Assembly (NCBI GenBank): GCA_022059125.1
Contig: JAEUWY010000004.1
Location: 3,720,001 to 3,784,000, forward strand
Reading direction: 5' to 3'
DNA from: Corynespora cassiicola
Taxonomy: Eukaryota; Ascomycota; Dothideomycetes; Pleosporales; Corynesporascaceae
DNA length: 64,000 nucleotides
Part shown: positions 34,114-44,822 of the stretch, in pieces
Numbering within the stretch: the stretch's first letter is position 1
How the letters are laid out: each line of letters begins with the position of its first letter
Program-made: the position numbers and the translations under genes
The notes under the pieces: model-generated
Told to the model about the DNA's origin: nothing
What the model saw: only the letters and a program-made list of their open reading frames with translations
Databases searched by the model: none

Positions 34114-34644
34114 TCACTTCTTCTGAGACCCGTCATTTGGTTCCCAATCTGGATCCGCCAGCTCGAAGCCATTCTCGTCAAACCCAGGGGCCACAGTTGT
34201 GCCGACCAAAGTCCATTGTCCCAGGCTCTCGGCTCGCTGCCACCTCCCGCCGTCAATGACGATTTGTGGAGCTTGATTGTCGAAAAGGTCCTTTCCGAGC
34301 GTCTTGCTAACCGTTGGAGTGCCGTTGTTGTATGATAGATCGAGGCGGAGCGGTGCACCAGCGTAATGGTGCCAGACTTCAACAGAATCGACCGTGTGCC
34401 AGATTGATGGGCCAACTGCGCCCTCGAGCAAATAGTAAATCGCCGTGCTGTAGGAGCGATTGCCGTAGCGTCCTGGGTCTTCGAAAGTCTCAATGTACCA
34501 GCCCTTTTCTACGTTGGCCGTAAGGTTCAGCTTGTCGATGATTTCCTGGGCGCTGCGATGCTCGATGTCGATCTCTCCGGTTGGGGACCCAGCCACATGG
34601 CAAGCTGAGATGGCCAGCAGGGTCGCGAGTATGGAGAAGCGCAT
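34114..34644 (-). CDS. Secreted cupin-superfamily protein (DUF985 / cupin_5)
   Basis: Single exon, 176 aa when started at the Met at 34644; the frame extends 15 codons further, but the Met at 34644 opens a clean signal peptide (RFSILATLLAISACHVAG). The DUF985 signature follows in order: IIDKLNL, GWYIETFEDP, STAIYYLLE, WHTVDSVEVWHHYAGAPL, DNQAPQIVIDGGRWQRAE, and WTLVGTTVAPGFDENGFELAD. The expected His residues of the small barrel (WH, EVWHH) are kept. Relatives are mostly cytosolic single-domain cupins in bacteria and fungi, so the secreted form is a little unusual. Function is unknown; some cupins of this group have been linked to sugar epimerase-like folds (not inferable here). Confidence 0.85.
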   Translation of the reverse strand: MRFSILATLLAISACHVAGSPTGEIDIEHRSAQEIIDKLNLTANVEKGWYIETFEDPGRYGNRSYSTAIYYLLEGAVGPSIWHTVDSVEVWHHYAGAPLRLDLSYNNGTPTVSKTLGKDLFDNQAPQIVIDGGRWQRAESLGQWTLVGTTVAPGFDENGFELADPDWEPNDGSQKK

Positions 34645-35350
34645 CTTGGGCCTAGTTGGTATCAGACAGATATGGATCGATCGTCTCACGACAGAGAAAC
34701 TCCAGGAAGATGCCGAAAAGGTGTCGAGGAGGGGGCACGATTGGTATCGGGGGCTGGGAGCGCAAAACTATATCCGGCCATGGCCATGGTTTTGGTTCCT
34801 TGAAAAATAGCGCGAGCCTGTCAGCGGCGTCCATGCTCGCTGTCCCCGGCCAAACGCGATGCGGCCAAGGTGGCGTTGAGGGCTATGATCGACGTGTAAT
34901 TAGCGGGGCCGTCCGCTCACTCCCGCTGACACCTTCCACGATGTGAACTTGCGGTGCCACCATGCTGTGCGACCGTTCTAGGTCCCGATATGCAAACCTT
35001 TTCCATTGGCACGGGAGCTGAGCATCTGGGGTGCATGTCACATCTGCCATCATATGCGCAGAGCTCGAGAGACGCTACTCGTCGGCCCGCCTCACGCGCA
35101 CGAAGCCCCATGAATCACGCAACCGCATCCAGGCCCGCCACTGGATACCCTGGAACCGTTCGTGTATGCGCTCCATTGGTCGCCTGCTCGCCCAAAGATG
35201 TCCAAGGAGCATGTCACGCCCAGATATTTGTGCCGGAGAGCAGGTTGTTATGTAGCCGATCAATATTTCCGACAAAAGCGACAGTCGAGCTAGCTGTAAA
35301 TACCTCAGAGATCCCCCAGTGCGGCATCACACCATGACCACACAGACATC
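34645..35350. promoter_or_regulatory. Divergent promoter, cupin / membrane protein
   Basis: This 706-bp interval between divergent starts has no supported gene. It contains one CGG-N6-CCG near 34903-34914. Confidence 0.35.
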
Positions 35351-36415
35351 ATGGATGCCGATGCCGTTGAAGAGCTCAAGAAAGACCTGCCCGTCGCAAT
35401 GACTGTGGCAGCTTTCGTGGGCATTTCATGGTACATTTGTGTTGAGCTCAACATCCGCCTCTTTTTCACCTTCAAGCGCCGCCACGGCCTATACTTTTGG
35501 TCATGTTTGCTTTGCTCTTGGGGGGTACTCATACAGCCTATGGCCATGATACTAACCGACTTCGCTGTTTGGAAGGACAAAGTCATTGCCATGGTGGTTA
35601 TATACCTGAGTTGGTTCATCATGGTTGTTCCGCAGTCTTTCGTTCTCTATTCGCGACTCGACCTCGTCATGAGCAACTCTCTCCACCTACGATGGGTTTT
35701 GATCACTTTAATTATAACTTCAACGGTTTTTTCCATACCCACTATGATCACTGGCGTCCTAGCTGTGAGTTATGACCAATGCCCGGCTGATGACTTTGCT
35801 GACAAGAGGCACTAGCAAACCACCATGAACCAGACCCTGGGCCCACCTTATTTGGTTTGGGACAAAATCCAGCTTACAGCATTCTTCGTACAGGAAACTC
35901 TCCTTTCCCTGGTATACATTGTCGAAACACGTCGTCGGTTAAAGGGCAGCTCCATGATACATCACGACAGCGAGAGTCGCGAGATCCTCCATCACCTCAT
36001 CTACGTCAACGCAATCGTTATATTTCTTGACTGCAGTCTACTCGCCCTCTCATATGCGAACTTCTTTTACGTACAAAGCGCGTACAAACCGTGTGTATAC
36101 GGCGTCAAATTGCGGGTGGAATTCGCAATTCTCAACAGACTGAAAATGTCTGTCCAGCCATCATCCCATCTCAGCTATAGCCACGGAGATCTATACCATT
36201 CATCGGGGGCGCATAAGAAGACTGATGATGTTTGTCTCGAAAGCTTCAGTCGCGGGAGCCAGAGGAGTGCTGTGCAGATGATACAGGATGCTACTCGGAC
36301 AGAGCCTGATTTGGAGGCCCTACCAACACAAGAACAACAAATCATTCAGACTACGGAGATATCTATAGTTTCAGGCCCGCAAAAGGAAATTTTTCCGGCG
36401 GGAGATGAACGATGA
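35351..36415 (+). CDS. Fungal multi-pass (about 7-TM) membrane protein, DUF7703-like
   Basis: Two exons, 35351-35764 and 35816-36415, with a 51-nt intron; 337 aa. About seven hydrophobic segments can be read, e.g. VAMTVAAFVGISWYICV, YFWSCLLCSWGVLIQPMAM, VIAMVVIYLSWFIMVVPQ, WVLITLIITSTVFSIPTMI, and two or three in exon 2, followed by a long polar cytosolic tail of about 100 residues. The N-in/out pattern, the FVLYSRLDLV motif between segments and the ETRRRLKG loop resemble a family of fungal integral membrane proteins (DUF7703-like, loosely GPCR-shaped). Function is unknown. It is followed on the same strand by another multi-pass protein. Confidence 0.75.
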
Positions 36416-36868
36416 GGTAGCGATTCAGGAACAAGAAAAGAGCAACGCATATCATCTATCGATAATCGCGACAACACTCTAAGATGCCCCCCAGCGGCGA
36501 GTTCGTTTTAGCTACAACGGCTTTTCATACCAAGTATGGCAATCTTACGTTTTGGTTTCGGCAACTAATGATAGCACCAGTAGCAAAGGGCTCGTTTCCC
36601 TCCATCTGCACAGCGAACGCTGTTGCTTCAACTTATTCAACTTCAGGCGCTGACAGCCAATGAGCCTGTTTATGGGAGTTGCAGATGATTTCGCTACGGC
36701 CTGCACGATTGGAGCTGTTTGGTCATCCAGCCCCCGAACTGTGTCTTGGCGACGAAGGATCGCACACCTCGTCTCACCGGCTAGGCAACAACATTTGCGA
36801 ACTCTCATCTAATTCAATCATCTCCGCGCAGACTTTTTCACGAGAGAATTTCGCTCTCGTTCTGGAAT
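36416..36868. other. Intergenic interval between two membrane-protein genes
   Basis: This 453-bp interval between co-directional genes holds a terminator and a promoter. No further feature was recognised. Confidence 0.4.
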
Positions 36869-37828
36869 ATGCCTCGCTCGCCTTCTGCTGCCCAGAATGG
36901 GCCTAGTTACCGTTCGCATCCGTTTTTCACGTTGAGAAAAGCAATGCTCATTACAGGAGTGGTAGGAATACTGCTCGATGTTTTGGCAATGGCTTCAATC
37001 TTTAATTACGACAACGACATGGTGCCCTTTTTCACGATTTCGGTCTTCGTCTTCGTCATCTCTCTCAGCGTAGTCATATACGACTTGGCGAACTATGTCC
37101 CGAACCACGATCCTCCCGATTCCAGTAGATCCGGAATTCACGAGCCTTTACTGCCGGCCATTGTTCAACAGCAAGCGAGGGCAGACTGGCCTACATTGGG
37201 ACCCATCGTATTCGACTTTCTACTCGTGATAGTTTTTCAATTCCTGTTCTGGGACAGCCTCACCGTCACTCTTCTCAGCTATCATCGATCTTATGGTGAC
37301 CAGGGATTGGAAATCATAGAGGCATATGCGAACCTAGCCAATTTTGCAGCCGGAGTTCAGCATGCATTTGCATTTTGGAAGGCACTTATGGCTAGTCAAC
37401 AGCGGGTCTGGCAAGAAAATCTAGAATCAAGCCCGTGTACAAACTGTGGACATTTCAACCGATTGCACCCGGGTCAAATTGGCGCAAATTTTCCAACAGC
37501 TGCAGTCAATGCAGTCAGGAACAATCATGAGACCTCCATCAGCCAGGCTGACAAGGGGAATATACAGACGCAGGCATGGGCGTGCGATCCGGAGGCGCAG
37601 CAAAACAAAGGAAACTCCCGTAAGGGCTCAGTCGACTGTGGCGTAGATGTGGTTGCGGAAGAGGCTACTCCCGCTACTCCCGACGAGGGCTTGACAGAGG
37701 TGGCCGGTCCTTCTGGGCCTAGTGGATACGGGACTTTGAGCCAAAACACGGAGAGTCTGAGTGTTGTTCCTGAGGCAATGGTAAGGAATATGGATAGTGG
37801 AAAGAAGGCACCTATGAATGTCGAATGA
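36869..37828 (+). CDS. Hypothetical membrane protein with four predicted TM segments
   Basis: Single exon, 319 aa. Hydrophobic segments are visible near residues 26-44 (MLITGVVGILLDVLAMAS), 53-72 (FFTISVFVFVISLSVVIYDL) and 112-132 (IVFDFLLVIVFQFLFWDSL), with a weaker one near 150-170. The C-terminal ~140 residues are polar and low in complexity, with a CTNCGH motif that could bind a metal. I recognise no family. The start is the first Met, directly preceding a polar N-terminal segment. It could be a stress- or surface-related fungal membrane protein of unknown role. It follows the DUF7703-like gene in the same orientation. Confidence 0.65.
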   Translation: MPRSPSAAQNGPSYRSHPFFTLRKAMLITGVVGILLDVLAMASIFNYDNDMVPFFTISVFVFVISLSVVIYDLANYVPNHDPPDSSRSGIHEPLLPAIVQQQARADWPTLGPIVFDFLLVIVFQFLFWDSLTVTLLSYHRSYGDQGLEIIEAYANLANFAAGVQHAFAFWKALMASQQRVWQENLESSPCTNCGHFNRLHPGQIGANFPTAAVNAVRNNHETSISQADKGNIQTQAWACDPEAQQNKGNSRKGSVDCGVDVVAEEATPATPDEGLTEVAGPSGPSGYGTLSQNTESLSVVPEAMVRNMDSGKKAPMNVE

Positions 37829-38704
37829 AGGCGATCTCCTAAATTACCAACAAAAAGTCAGCGTTGTTGACTGTCACGTTTTTCTTACCGATTTGTACTT
37901 CATGAAGACTCAAGCAGCTATGCAGTCTCTATAGTATCGTGATTCCTACGAAACGAATCACCAGGCTTGACATGCATTCCTCGGTAGCTTCTTTGCCCCG
38001 CAAAATCAGATATAGAGACTATTTTCTTCTCGAACATAGCAACCACGTAAAAAGCTTCGTACTTAGCTGTACTGAAGCAGGTTTTCGGGTTTCGGGTGGT
38101 TCTGGGATCTATATTCTTGGCGCTTATCAAAACTCAGTCGCCAATTTCCTTTGTTATGTCGGCCTCATTCATTAACGCAAGCCCCACTTCCCATCGTTTT
38201 TGTCCCTGAAATCGGGCCCAAGGACACGGTCACAACAGTGCACGCTCGGTTTTCTTCGGATGGAACCGATTGCGGATACAAAATAGCACGGCCCGATTCA
38301 CGGAAATCAAGGCTGATTGCTTGAGCGCGCCCGGCCGAGCTCCGCGACCTTCCGCAAAGCAGTGGCGGAGTTGTTCGACTAAACGAGAGGACCCCAAATC
38401 CTTGTGGGGAGGAGATTACGTACTCATCTCGGACACAGCCGCATTGGGGTAGAATAGACTCATACGAGAATGGTGGCGGCTCTTGCAGGATTGCATTTAC
38501 GAAAACACGAAAGCACCAACTTTCTAATTTGACGAGATTGATTCGGACCACTGAACAACACTTAGCACGAGCTTCGGGCTTAGAATCGATTCGTATCTAC
38601 GGGGTCCACGTAGTTGTGCTTGTGCTTTGCCCTGCCGAGGCTTGGGTTGTGGCTGTGGTTTGTAGAGCCAAGTCCATAGCCTTTCAATGTGACCTATACA
38701 ACAC
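37829..38704. other. Convergent intergenic interval
   Basis: About 0.88 kb between 3' ends of the hypothetical membrane protein and the sulfotransferase-like gene. I see nothing beyond presumed terminators. Confidence 0.4.
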
Positions 38705-39583
38705 TCATGCTGGTTTACCGTAGGCAATAAGGGCCCAGACAGCAAAGGCAACGGTTCCGATCATCGCCAATGCAGTAGACTTTTTCGTAAATTCTCGTAA
38801 ACCGTCTTTCAAGAACCCCAGTTGAATCTTCCGCATCCATACGGCAAATTCTTTGCTTTCATTCTTCCAGGGAAAAGGTTGCTCCGGTATTGGTTTTCCC
38901 AAAAACGTGCACAGAGGCTCCCATCCGCTTCCCAACTTGTAATCCAGAAGCCTGTCTTTGGGGACTTTTCTCCTGATCATCTCGTAATGCTTGCGGTATG
39001 TGTCGCGTGCATTGGCTTGATAGCTCTCCTGGTCATGACAGTTGAACATGCGATAACACAACTTCAGCATTGTTGTTGCTGGTCGTGCTTTCATGATATA
39101 AGGTTCCGTAATGTTCAGTAATATCCACACAATGGTAGTATATATGGCACTAATCACCCCAGTGTCGTAGCTGCGATACCACTGTTCTATGTCTCGGTCA
39201 ACTAAAACGACCTTGGCCTACAGCATATCCCATCAGTTTTTCATATCCATGCAGAATGAGATGCGTCTGAGACTCACATCAGGATAAAATTCCAAGAATC
39301 TCTCGCTGAAGCCGATGACGGGAAGGTCACTGAGTACTTGGTACGGTCCGAGGAATCTTTCGTCATCAAAGTCATCCTTCTCGAATCGCCTGCCTTTACC
39401 ATAGAATTCGGCATCAATCGCCTTTTCCCACAGGATCTGATGCTTCGGTAATGCACAATAATCGAATCCATGATAAGTCATGAGTCCAAGGGTATTGTAT
39501 GCCTCCATCATGGAAACAGATCCGGTTCGTGGCATTGAAAGATGCAGGACCTCAATCCGAGCCGTTTTCTTTGGTGCACTCAT
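38705..39583 (-). CDS. Sulfotransferase-family P-loop protein (Sulfotransfer_4-like)
   Basis: Two exons, 39583-39278 and 39217-38705, with a 60-nt intron; 272 aa. Starting at 39583 (MSAPKK) puts the 5'-PAPS-like loop SMPRTGSVSMMEAY at residues ~17-30, as usual in this fungal family; the frame itself is open to 39715. The splice restores FYPD-AKVVLVDRDIEQWYRS, a standard block. Later come SGWEPLCTFLGKPIP and PFPWKNES. A hydrophobic C-terminal helix (ALAMIGTVAFAVWALIAYG) suggests a tail anchor. Such proteins are often mislabelled NAD-dependent epimerases; the fold predicts transfer of a sulfo group, but activity in fungi is unproven. Confidence 0.9.
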
Positions 39584-40277
39584 TTTCGGTAGCGCAGTTT
39601 CGAGAGGGCGAGAGAAAATTTTACCTTCAGCGTTGTGTGGCCGCACATCGCCTTGAAATAGATGCGGCAGATGTTCCGGATAAATCAACACTAGAAATAA
39701 TGCTGACCATGTCATTATTTACCCTTTACTCGATACATTAGGCTTCCTACTCCTTCCTCGGTGGTTGGATGGTAAGCCAAGCCAGTGCTTACGATCGCCG
39801 CACGACTGCGTGAAGCGAGGGCCCGAATGACCTGATCTTTTGCGCGAATGGATGGAATGGGAACAGGGCGAACAAAAATCGAAGCTCATAAACAGCTTCT
39901 TCCCACTCCGGTTGGTCTTATCTACGGAAATTTTTGGCTTACCAGTATCAGTATTTTGGGAAATGCATGCCGTGAGCATTTTCGGTTTCGGACCGGCCGA
40001 TCGGCCGAAGCGACCGAAAATCCGGGGTAACTTGCGGTCTACGTACACATGGCAAGCCGAGAGTCTTGAACCTTTCTTGAACCTTGGCGACATTACGTCT
40101 ACATTCACGTGGTGCAGGCTGTTTAAGTACAAATAGCTTGCATGCATGGACAAGATGGTTAAATATCTATCTGCTTGCGACAGGCAGTAGCGAATACGAC
40201 ATCTACGAGATATATAAACAGTTGCAATCTGTTAGGAGCGGCACAGAACACATCTTTCGGATTCAATTTCGAAAAAA
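39584..40277. promoter_or_regulatory. Divergent promoter, sulfotransferase-like gene / small secreted protein
   Basis: This 694-bp interval between divergent starts holds the CGG-rich inverted repeat listed at 39978-40021. A TATA-like ATATATAAA lies at about 40209-40217, some 60 bp upstream of the small secreted protein's start codon. Confidence 0.5.
39978..40021. repeat. CGG/CCG-rich imperfect inverted repeat with a 14-bp perfect palindrome
   Basis: The core CGGCCGATCGGCCG (39994-40007) is perfectly palindromic. Outer arms ATTTTCGG (39978-39985) and CCGAAAAT (40014-40021) pair with a small bulge, giving a ~44-bp dyad with several CGG/CCG triplets. It lies about 260 bp upstream of the small secreted protein, so a Zn2Cys6 binding array is the simplest reading. 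Confidence 0.6.
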
Positions 40278-40625
40278 ATGCATATCTTTGGTATCATCGG
40301 ACTTGCGATCACTATACCCAGCACATATGGGGCCTATGTGAGCCACGTTGGCCGACAAGCAGACTGCTCTCAATATGGAACATATCCAGAATACACAGGG
40401 CCTTGCGAGGCAACAAGTATGACTTTCCCAAGTCCTTTCATAGCCAAAAATGCCGACATATTACAGACTGTGGAGCACGAGGCGTCAACTGTCTTGCACA
40501 GGTTCCTCGATTTTCGGGCTGTGTAGGGTTTCCAGCATTTGGTAAGTGGAATACAAAAACGAAGGAAATATGACTGATAAACGATAGGTTGCCCATATAA
40601 AGGGTGCGCTTGCACCAGATATTGA
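40278..40625 (+). CDS. Small secreted cysteine-rich protein (effector-like)
   Basis: Three exons: 40278-40416, 40467-40541 and 40588-40625, with introns of 50 and 46 nt; 83 aa. The coding sequence appears only after splicing, because the unspliced first frame stops after 82 codons and keeps few cysteines. A hydrophobic signal peptide of about 19 residues (MHIFGIIGLAITIPSTYGA) is followed by a 64-residue mature part. That part carries eight Cys at 30, 43, 48, 55, 65, 73, 78 and 80, an even number suited to four disulfides. Gly and aromatic residues are common. I recognise no family. Size, secretion and Cys content fit apoplastic effectors, small defence-type proteins or adhesive wall proteins. 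All three splice signals are canonical, and the frame closes exactly. Confidence 0.72.
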
Positions 40626-40951
40626 GCTTACATATTATTTTCAATCAGGAGGATGAAAACTATGCCGAGGACTTCTGAAGGAAGCTTTGTTTCGTAATGG
40701 CTTATGACATTGGACAAATTCTGTAAATGAATGTAATTTTTCGCAAGTTTAGGCTCTAGTGCATGAATTTTAATGTTTTTGGCTTGGTGTTTCAATCAAG
40801 CTAAATGCCGATCTCGGAGTACACGCACTTTTATTCTTTTTTTTCCAGTTTCGTTATGGATAAGAGATTCTCGTTTACACAAATCTAGCGAGTGACTGAG
40901 CACTATGCGAATGAGTTCATCCCAATATACTAAAACGCTTTGCCAGTGGCG
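40626..40951. other. Convergent intergenic interval
   Basis: This 326-bp interval between the small secreted protein and the F-box gene is T/A-rich, with no coding signal. Confidence 0.4.
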
Positions 40952-42400
40952 CTACATGCCACGAAGATCCAAGCCATCCTCTCTAACGAAAAACGGTCGT
41001 TTTGATATCTCTTTCCGATAGCCAAACTTCTGCGTAGGGGGCAGATCTAATGCATCGTCCTTCCATTTGCATTCAAACTCATGATCTCCGATGATGGCCT
41101 TGAAGTAAACCAGTGTCGGCGCCTGTCCTAGTAGAGCAACACATTGCTCTCGTGCTGATATCATGGACATATAGGAATGAGACTTCAAGTCCAACCTCTC
41201 TAATCTGGAACCGCACTGGCTCAAGATATGCTCCCAAGCTTCGACATAGCTATCGTGTCCAGCTGTGTGGAAGCGGAGCTCTTTCAGGCTCTCGGCGGAG
41301 CTGAAAAAATTCTCGACAACGCTGAGTTGGGGTAATCCGAGTCCTTGGTGACCAAAATTTCCATGCTTGACTACCCCGAGCGCAAGGCTTTCCAGATGCG
41401 GGACTTTGCCGGATAGAATTTTAAGAATGTGCGACAAGTCTCGTGTGACAATATCCAACCTCCTCATTTTACCCCAATCCATACATTTTGCCCAAATGTC
41501 GCATTGCTCAGCTGACAGATCAAAGTCCCGTGCAACTATTCTCAATTCTTCAAGAGCTGGGAAACAATCCTCTGTTTTCCAGTCGAAACTTAGAGGAAGC
41601 CTTTCGTCCTTGGCCTGTTCTCTGAAGCTTTTCCTCTGGGCCCTGATGGTATTGGCGGTGCAATCCAACACCTTGAGGTTTTGCCCCTTTATTAAACACT
41701 GTTTCAAGACTGGCAGCTCGCCAGAGGTTGTCACAGGCCCATTTTTGGTATAAAGCAGCTTTATTTCAAGCGAGTGAAGTTGTGGTGATGAAAGAAGTGC
41801 CTGGTCTATAGGGCTGTCAATGCGATCGCTTTGGTTCACATTGATGCGCGCCAAAGGGAATTTAGCGTGGAATTCATTCAGCAGCTCTTCCGGTATATTA
41901 AATTCGTTTTGCCATCTTCAGGGATCTTAGTTCAGTGTTGAGACGATTCATATGTGGCTCTTACGTCAGAGATTGTATGTTTGTGAAATGTTGGAGCGTT
42001 TTCTGCAGCACTCTAGTGACATCGGTAAATTCTTGCTTAGACAAGAGGGGTCCTATTTTGAGGTCTCGGATATGGCTGCATAGGAAATCCTCATCATGAC
42101 AAAACCGGTCCAGTAAATGATGCGTTTGTTTTGCTGCAGTTTCGCTTGTGTCGTAAAGTTGAACTGTTCGGAAAAGACGATACTCGGTTTCGCGACGGCA
42201 AGTTTTCGCGACGAGACCGAATTTCTTGAACGATCTTGGATCCTGGCTATACACCTGTTCATATAGATTAATATGGGCGACTAGAAGCCATCTAGTAACG
42301 GAATTACCTCTTCAACTATAATACGCAAGATATCCGTTGGTAGGCTCAGAAGTCCAGGCCCGTTGCTGGCTGTCTTTGGATTTCCGTGGAGTTCAAGCAT
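40952..42400 (-). CDS. F-box domain protein with a leucine-rich C-terminal region
   Basis: Three exons: 42400-42308, 42254-41965 and 41915-40952, with 53- and 49-nt introns; 448 aa. Exon 1 was recovered by splicing: it supplies GLLSLPTDILRIIVEE, the F-box core, which continues in exon 2 as VYSQDPRSFKKFGLVAKTCRRETEY. The rest contains repeated L-x-x-L segments such as LHSLEIKLL, LEELRIVARDF, LRRLDIVTRDL and LKELRFHTAGH, compatible with degenerate leucine-rich repeats used to bind targets. It is a probable SCF adaptor; its target is unknown. It stands alone, with the small secreted protein tail-to-tail. Confidence 0.85.
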
Positions 42401-42724
42401 GTTACAAAACATTCTCTAACATTTTCCTTTGGAAACATCTTAATCAAAGATTCTTATTTATATGCTCAAACAATTTATGGTCGAATGAAGCACAGCCTCG
42501 CTCGGCAGATGTGGCTGTGCGCTTGTTGTGGCGGTACTTGCAAGGCCAACACCAGCTATTGGGTAGAAAATTAACCAGAGTTGTTGCCTAAATCAAGGCT
42601 TACGAGACTGATATTCAATCTCTGTAGCGCTTAGATGGGCTTCATTCCAGGATTATAAGTGTTCTTGAGCAGGCAGGTGCAAGACGCTGTTATGAAAAGA
42701 CCGATTACATCATCGCAAGTGACG

Positions 42725-42746
42725 TTCGTATAACTTCGTATACGAA
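42725..42746. repeat. TTCGTATA repeat with a 12-bp palindrome; includes a loxP-arm-like 13-mer
   Basis: TTCGTATA occurs twice as a direct repeat (42725-42732 and 42735-42742). The second copy begins the perfect palindrome TTCGTATACGAA (42735-42746). Bases 42730-42742 read ATAACTTCGTATA, identical to one arm of a Cre recombinase loxP site, but no proper second arm at an 8-bp spacing follows. Confidence 0.7.
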
Positions 42747-44649
42747 TTTGCTATGCGAACAACACTCTAGGTGCATTCTGTCCTTTCTAAGATATTTTGT
42801 GGGCTCAAAAACAACATAGGATTTACTGTCATAAATGGTTAAGGTGTAACATAACGTCCGTTTGATAGTAGATCTAGATGATACCTCCTGAATGATGTCA
42901 CTCCCCACGGCAAGAATGCCGCCACACTTAATATACATCATTTAGGGGGTGGCTGAAAGCCTGGAGAAGGAAATCTTACGCACATAATGGCATCAGAAAT
43001 GACTATGTTTTTCTTTTCTTTCAAATGTGTTACAACGCACTTTTTTGCTTGATACAATTTGAGTTAGATTTAAGGGCGTTATTACTGTTGTAATCTATGA
43101 AATAATGAGAGGATGTGTTGGTGGTCGCCTTTGCCATTCGCTCTCTCCTTAGAGCTCGCTCTGTTTACAAGCAACATTTTGCATTTCCAAAAGTAGATAT
43201 GACACAAATGAGTTGTTGAATCGCGCAGTACGATTTTTTTCAGCGTCAATAAATAAATCTCCACTGGCAGACACAAGAGCATTCAACCTATGGACGAAAA
43301 CGGCTGATCCGCAGTATCGTCATGTTTCTATGCCACAGAAGATGGCCAGGCAGATTGCATGACAGTGAAGCAAAATCAAGCCATTTCTTCTAAAAGTCGG
43401 ATACAATAGACCTCTGCTATCTAAATACGGTTAAATGTAAACGAACCGTGTTCATGAGGGAGACCTTTGCTTAAGCCACTGGATTTCGATCTACGTAATT
43501 ATGATGCTTTCATCAGCCACAACTTTTGATACCAGCCACAGAACTCAGCTTTCGGCATTGGGTCACTCCGAAGCACGGATGATTAAAATTATGCAATTAA
43601 GTGGAGTTATTTCCAGCAAGTGGCAAAAATAATTGTTCCCACGAGGCACATCGATCGTTCACCCCTATCCTTGATCCCCGTCGAGACTTCAACGTAGAAA
43701 GGTGAAAGTTATATCAGTTGTTACGCTGTATTGAAGTTGTAGTGTATCAAAACCTCAGCTCGCTATATTACGGCTATGGGGAACTCCGTGTACTTATTGT
43801 TGTACGCGCCCTCGGAGAATCTTACGTGCATAGTGAGATGGTGGCTTGATGATGTTCGTTTTGGGTGGCACTAATCTGCTTCTAGAGTTGGAGGGAGTCT
43901 TCGCGTGTCCTTCGCCCGAACCTGATCCTTAACACGACACTCCCCGTTGTTTCATAAAGTATTGACAAGAAGCTCGTCGCAAGCCATGGATCGAAGGTTC
44001 GTTTTCGTGTTCCACATCGCTGAACACTGGAGGCAAATTCGTACATAGATTGTACTCATGGTCTTCATGCGCACGAGTCAGCTCTAATCTTGTCCCAATC
44101 GGCCCTCCATGCGAAGCGCTCCCTATCTCTAGGACCAACTGGAGTGACCCCTGTCTTTTGCGGCGGAGTACCCCATTTCGGGCCCCTCACTGTTGTGATT
44201 TTTTTTGTCCGCGCCCCGAGGACTTGCTAGCGCCCACTCTGCGTGATTTCCAATGATACGACTTCGGATCTCACAATATCCTGAAGTAACTCTCTATATT
44301 AAGAAAATGTAAGCCTACCAACTCTATATCCCTAACCGATTTTCACGACGCCTTCCATTTCCAGCCCATGTTTCTTCGGGCACTTCACACAATTGGTGGT
44401 CTTTCCTTTACAAAATCCTGAAACGCCAAGGTGGGTTCTAAACAAGCCAAGACATCCCACGTCTTGGCCCATCGGTTCTTGGACATGTGGAGATAGTCAG
44501 AGCGGCGCTTCCATGCACACCATGCGCCTGGCCGTTGGACAAGCAATTGCTAGGGTCTTGTCATAGTCCTACCACAATTTCATAGATTTCCTTTGGATTA
44601 GTCGTCTGCGGCACGGAGCGAAGGATTCCACTCTAGCTTGACCAGCTGA

Positions 44650-44655
44650 TATAAG
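44650..44655 (+). promoter_or_regulatory. TATA box of the pectate lyase gene
   Basis: TATAAG lies 168 bp upstream of the start codon and is followed by a pyrimidine-rich leader, a usual layout for a strongly regulated fungal secreted enzyme. Confidence 0.4.
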
Positions 44656-44822
44656 AGGGAGCATCTGTCGATGTCATCTGGAAGAACAAGTACCTTCCTT
44701 CGTTTTCATACTCGTACACCTTCGTTCACTAAGATCCAGGAGATCTAGCCAGTCATTCTTTCTTGCATCCCGCAATTTCTCCTCATTGAGTTAAACCCAC
44801 TTCACATATCCATTCAGTCGAA

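Larger units (their letters stand above)
42401..44822. other. Long gene-free interval; promoter of pectate lyase at right end
   Basis: This 2.42-kb interval has only short frames without family features. It contains the small palindrome/direct-repeat element at 42725-42746. A TATA box (TATAAG) lies at 44650-44655, and a CT-rich leader precedes the pectate lyase start. Confidence 0.45.
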
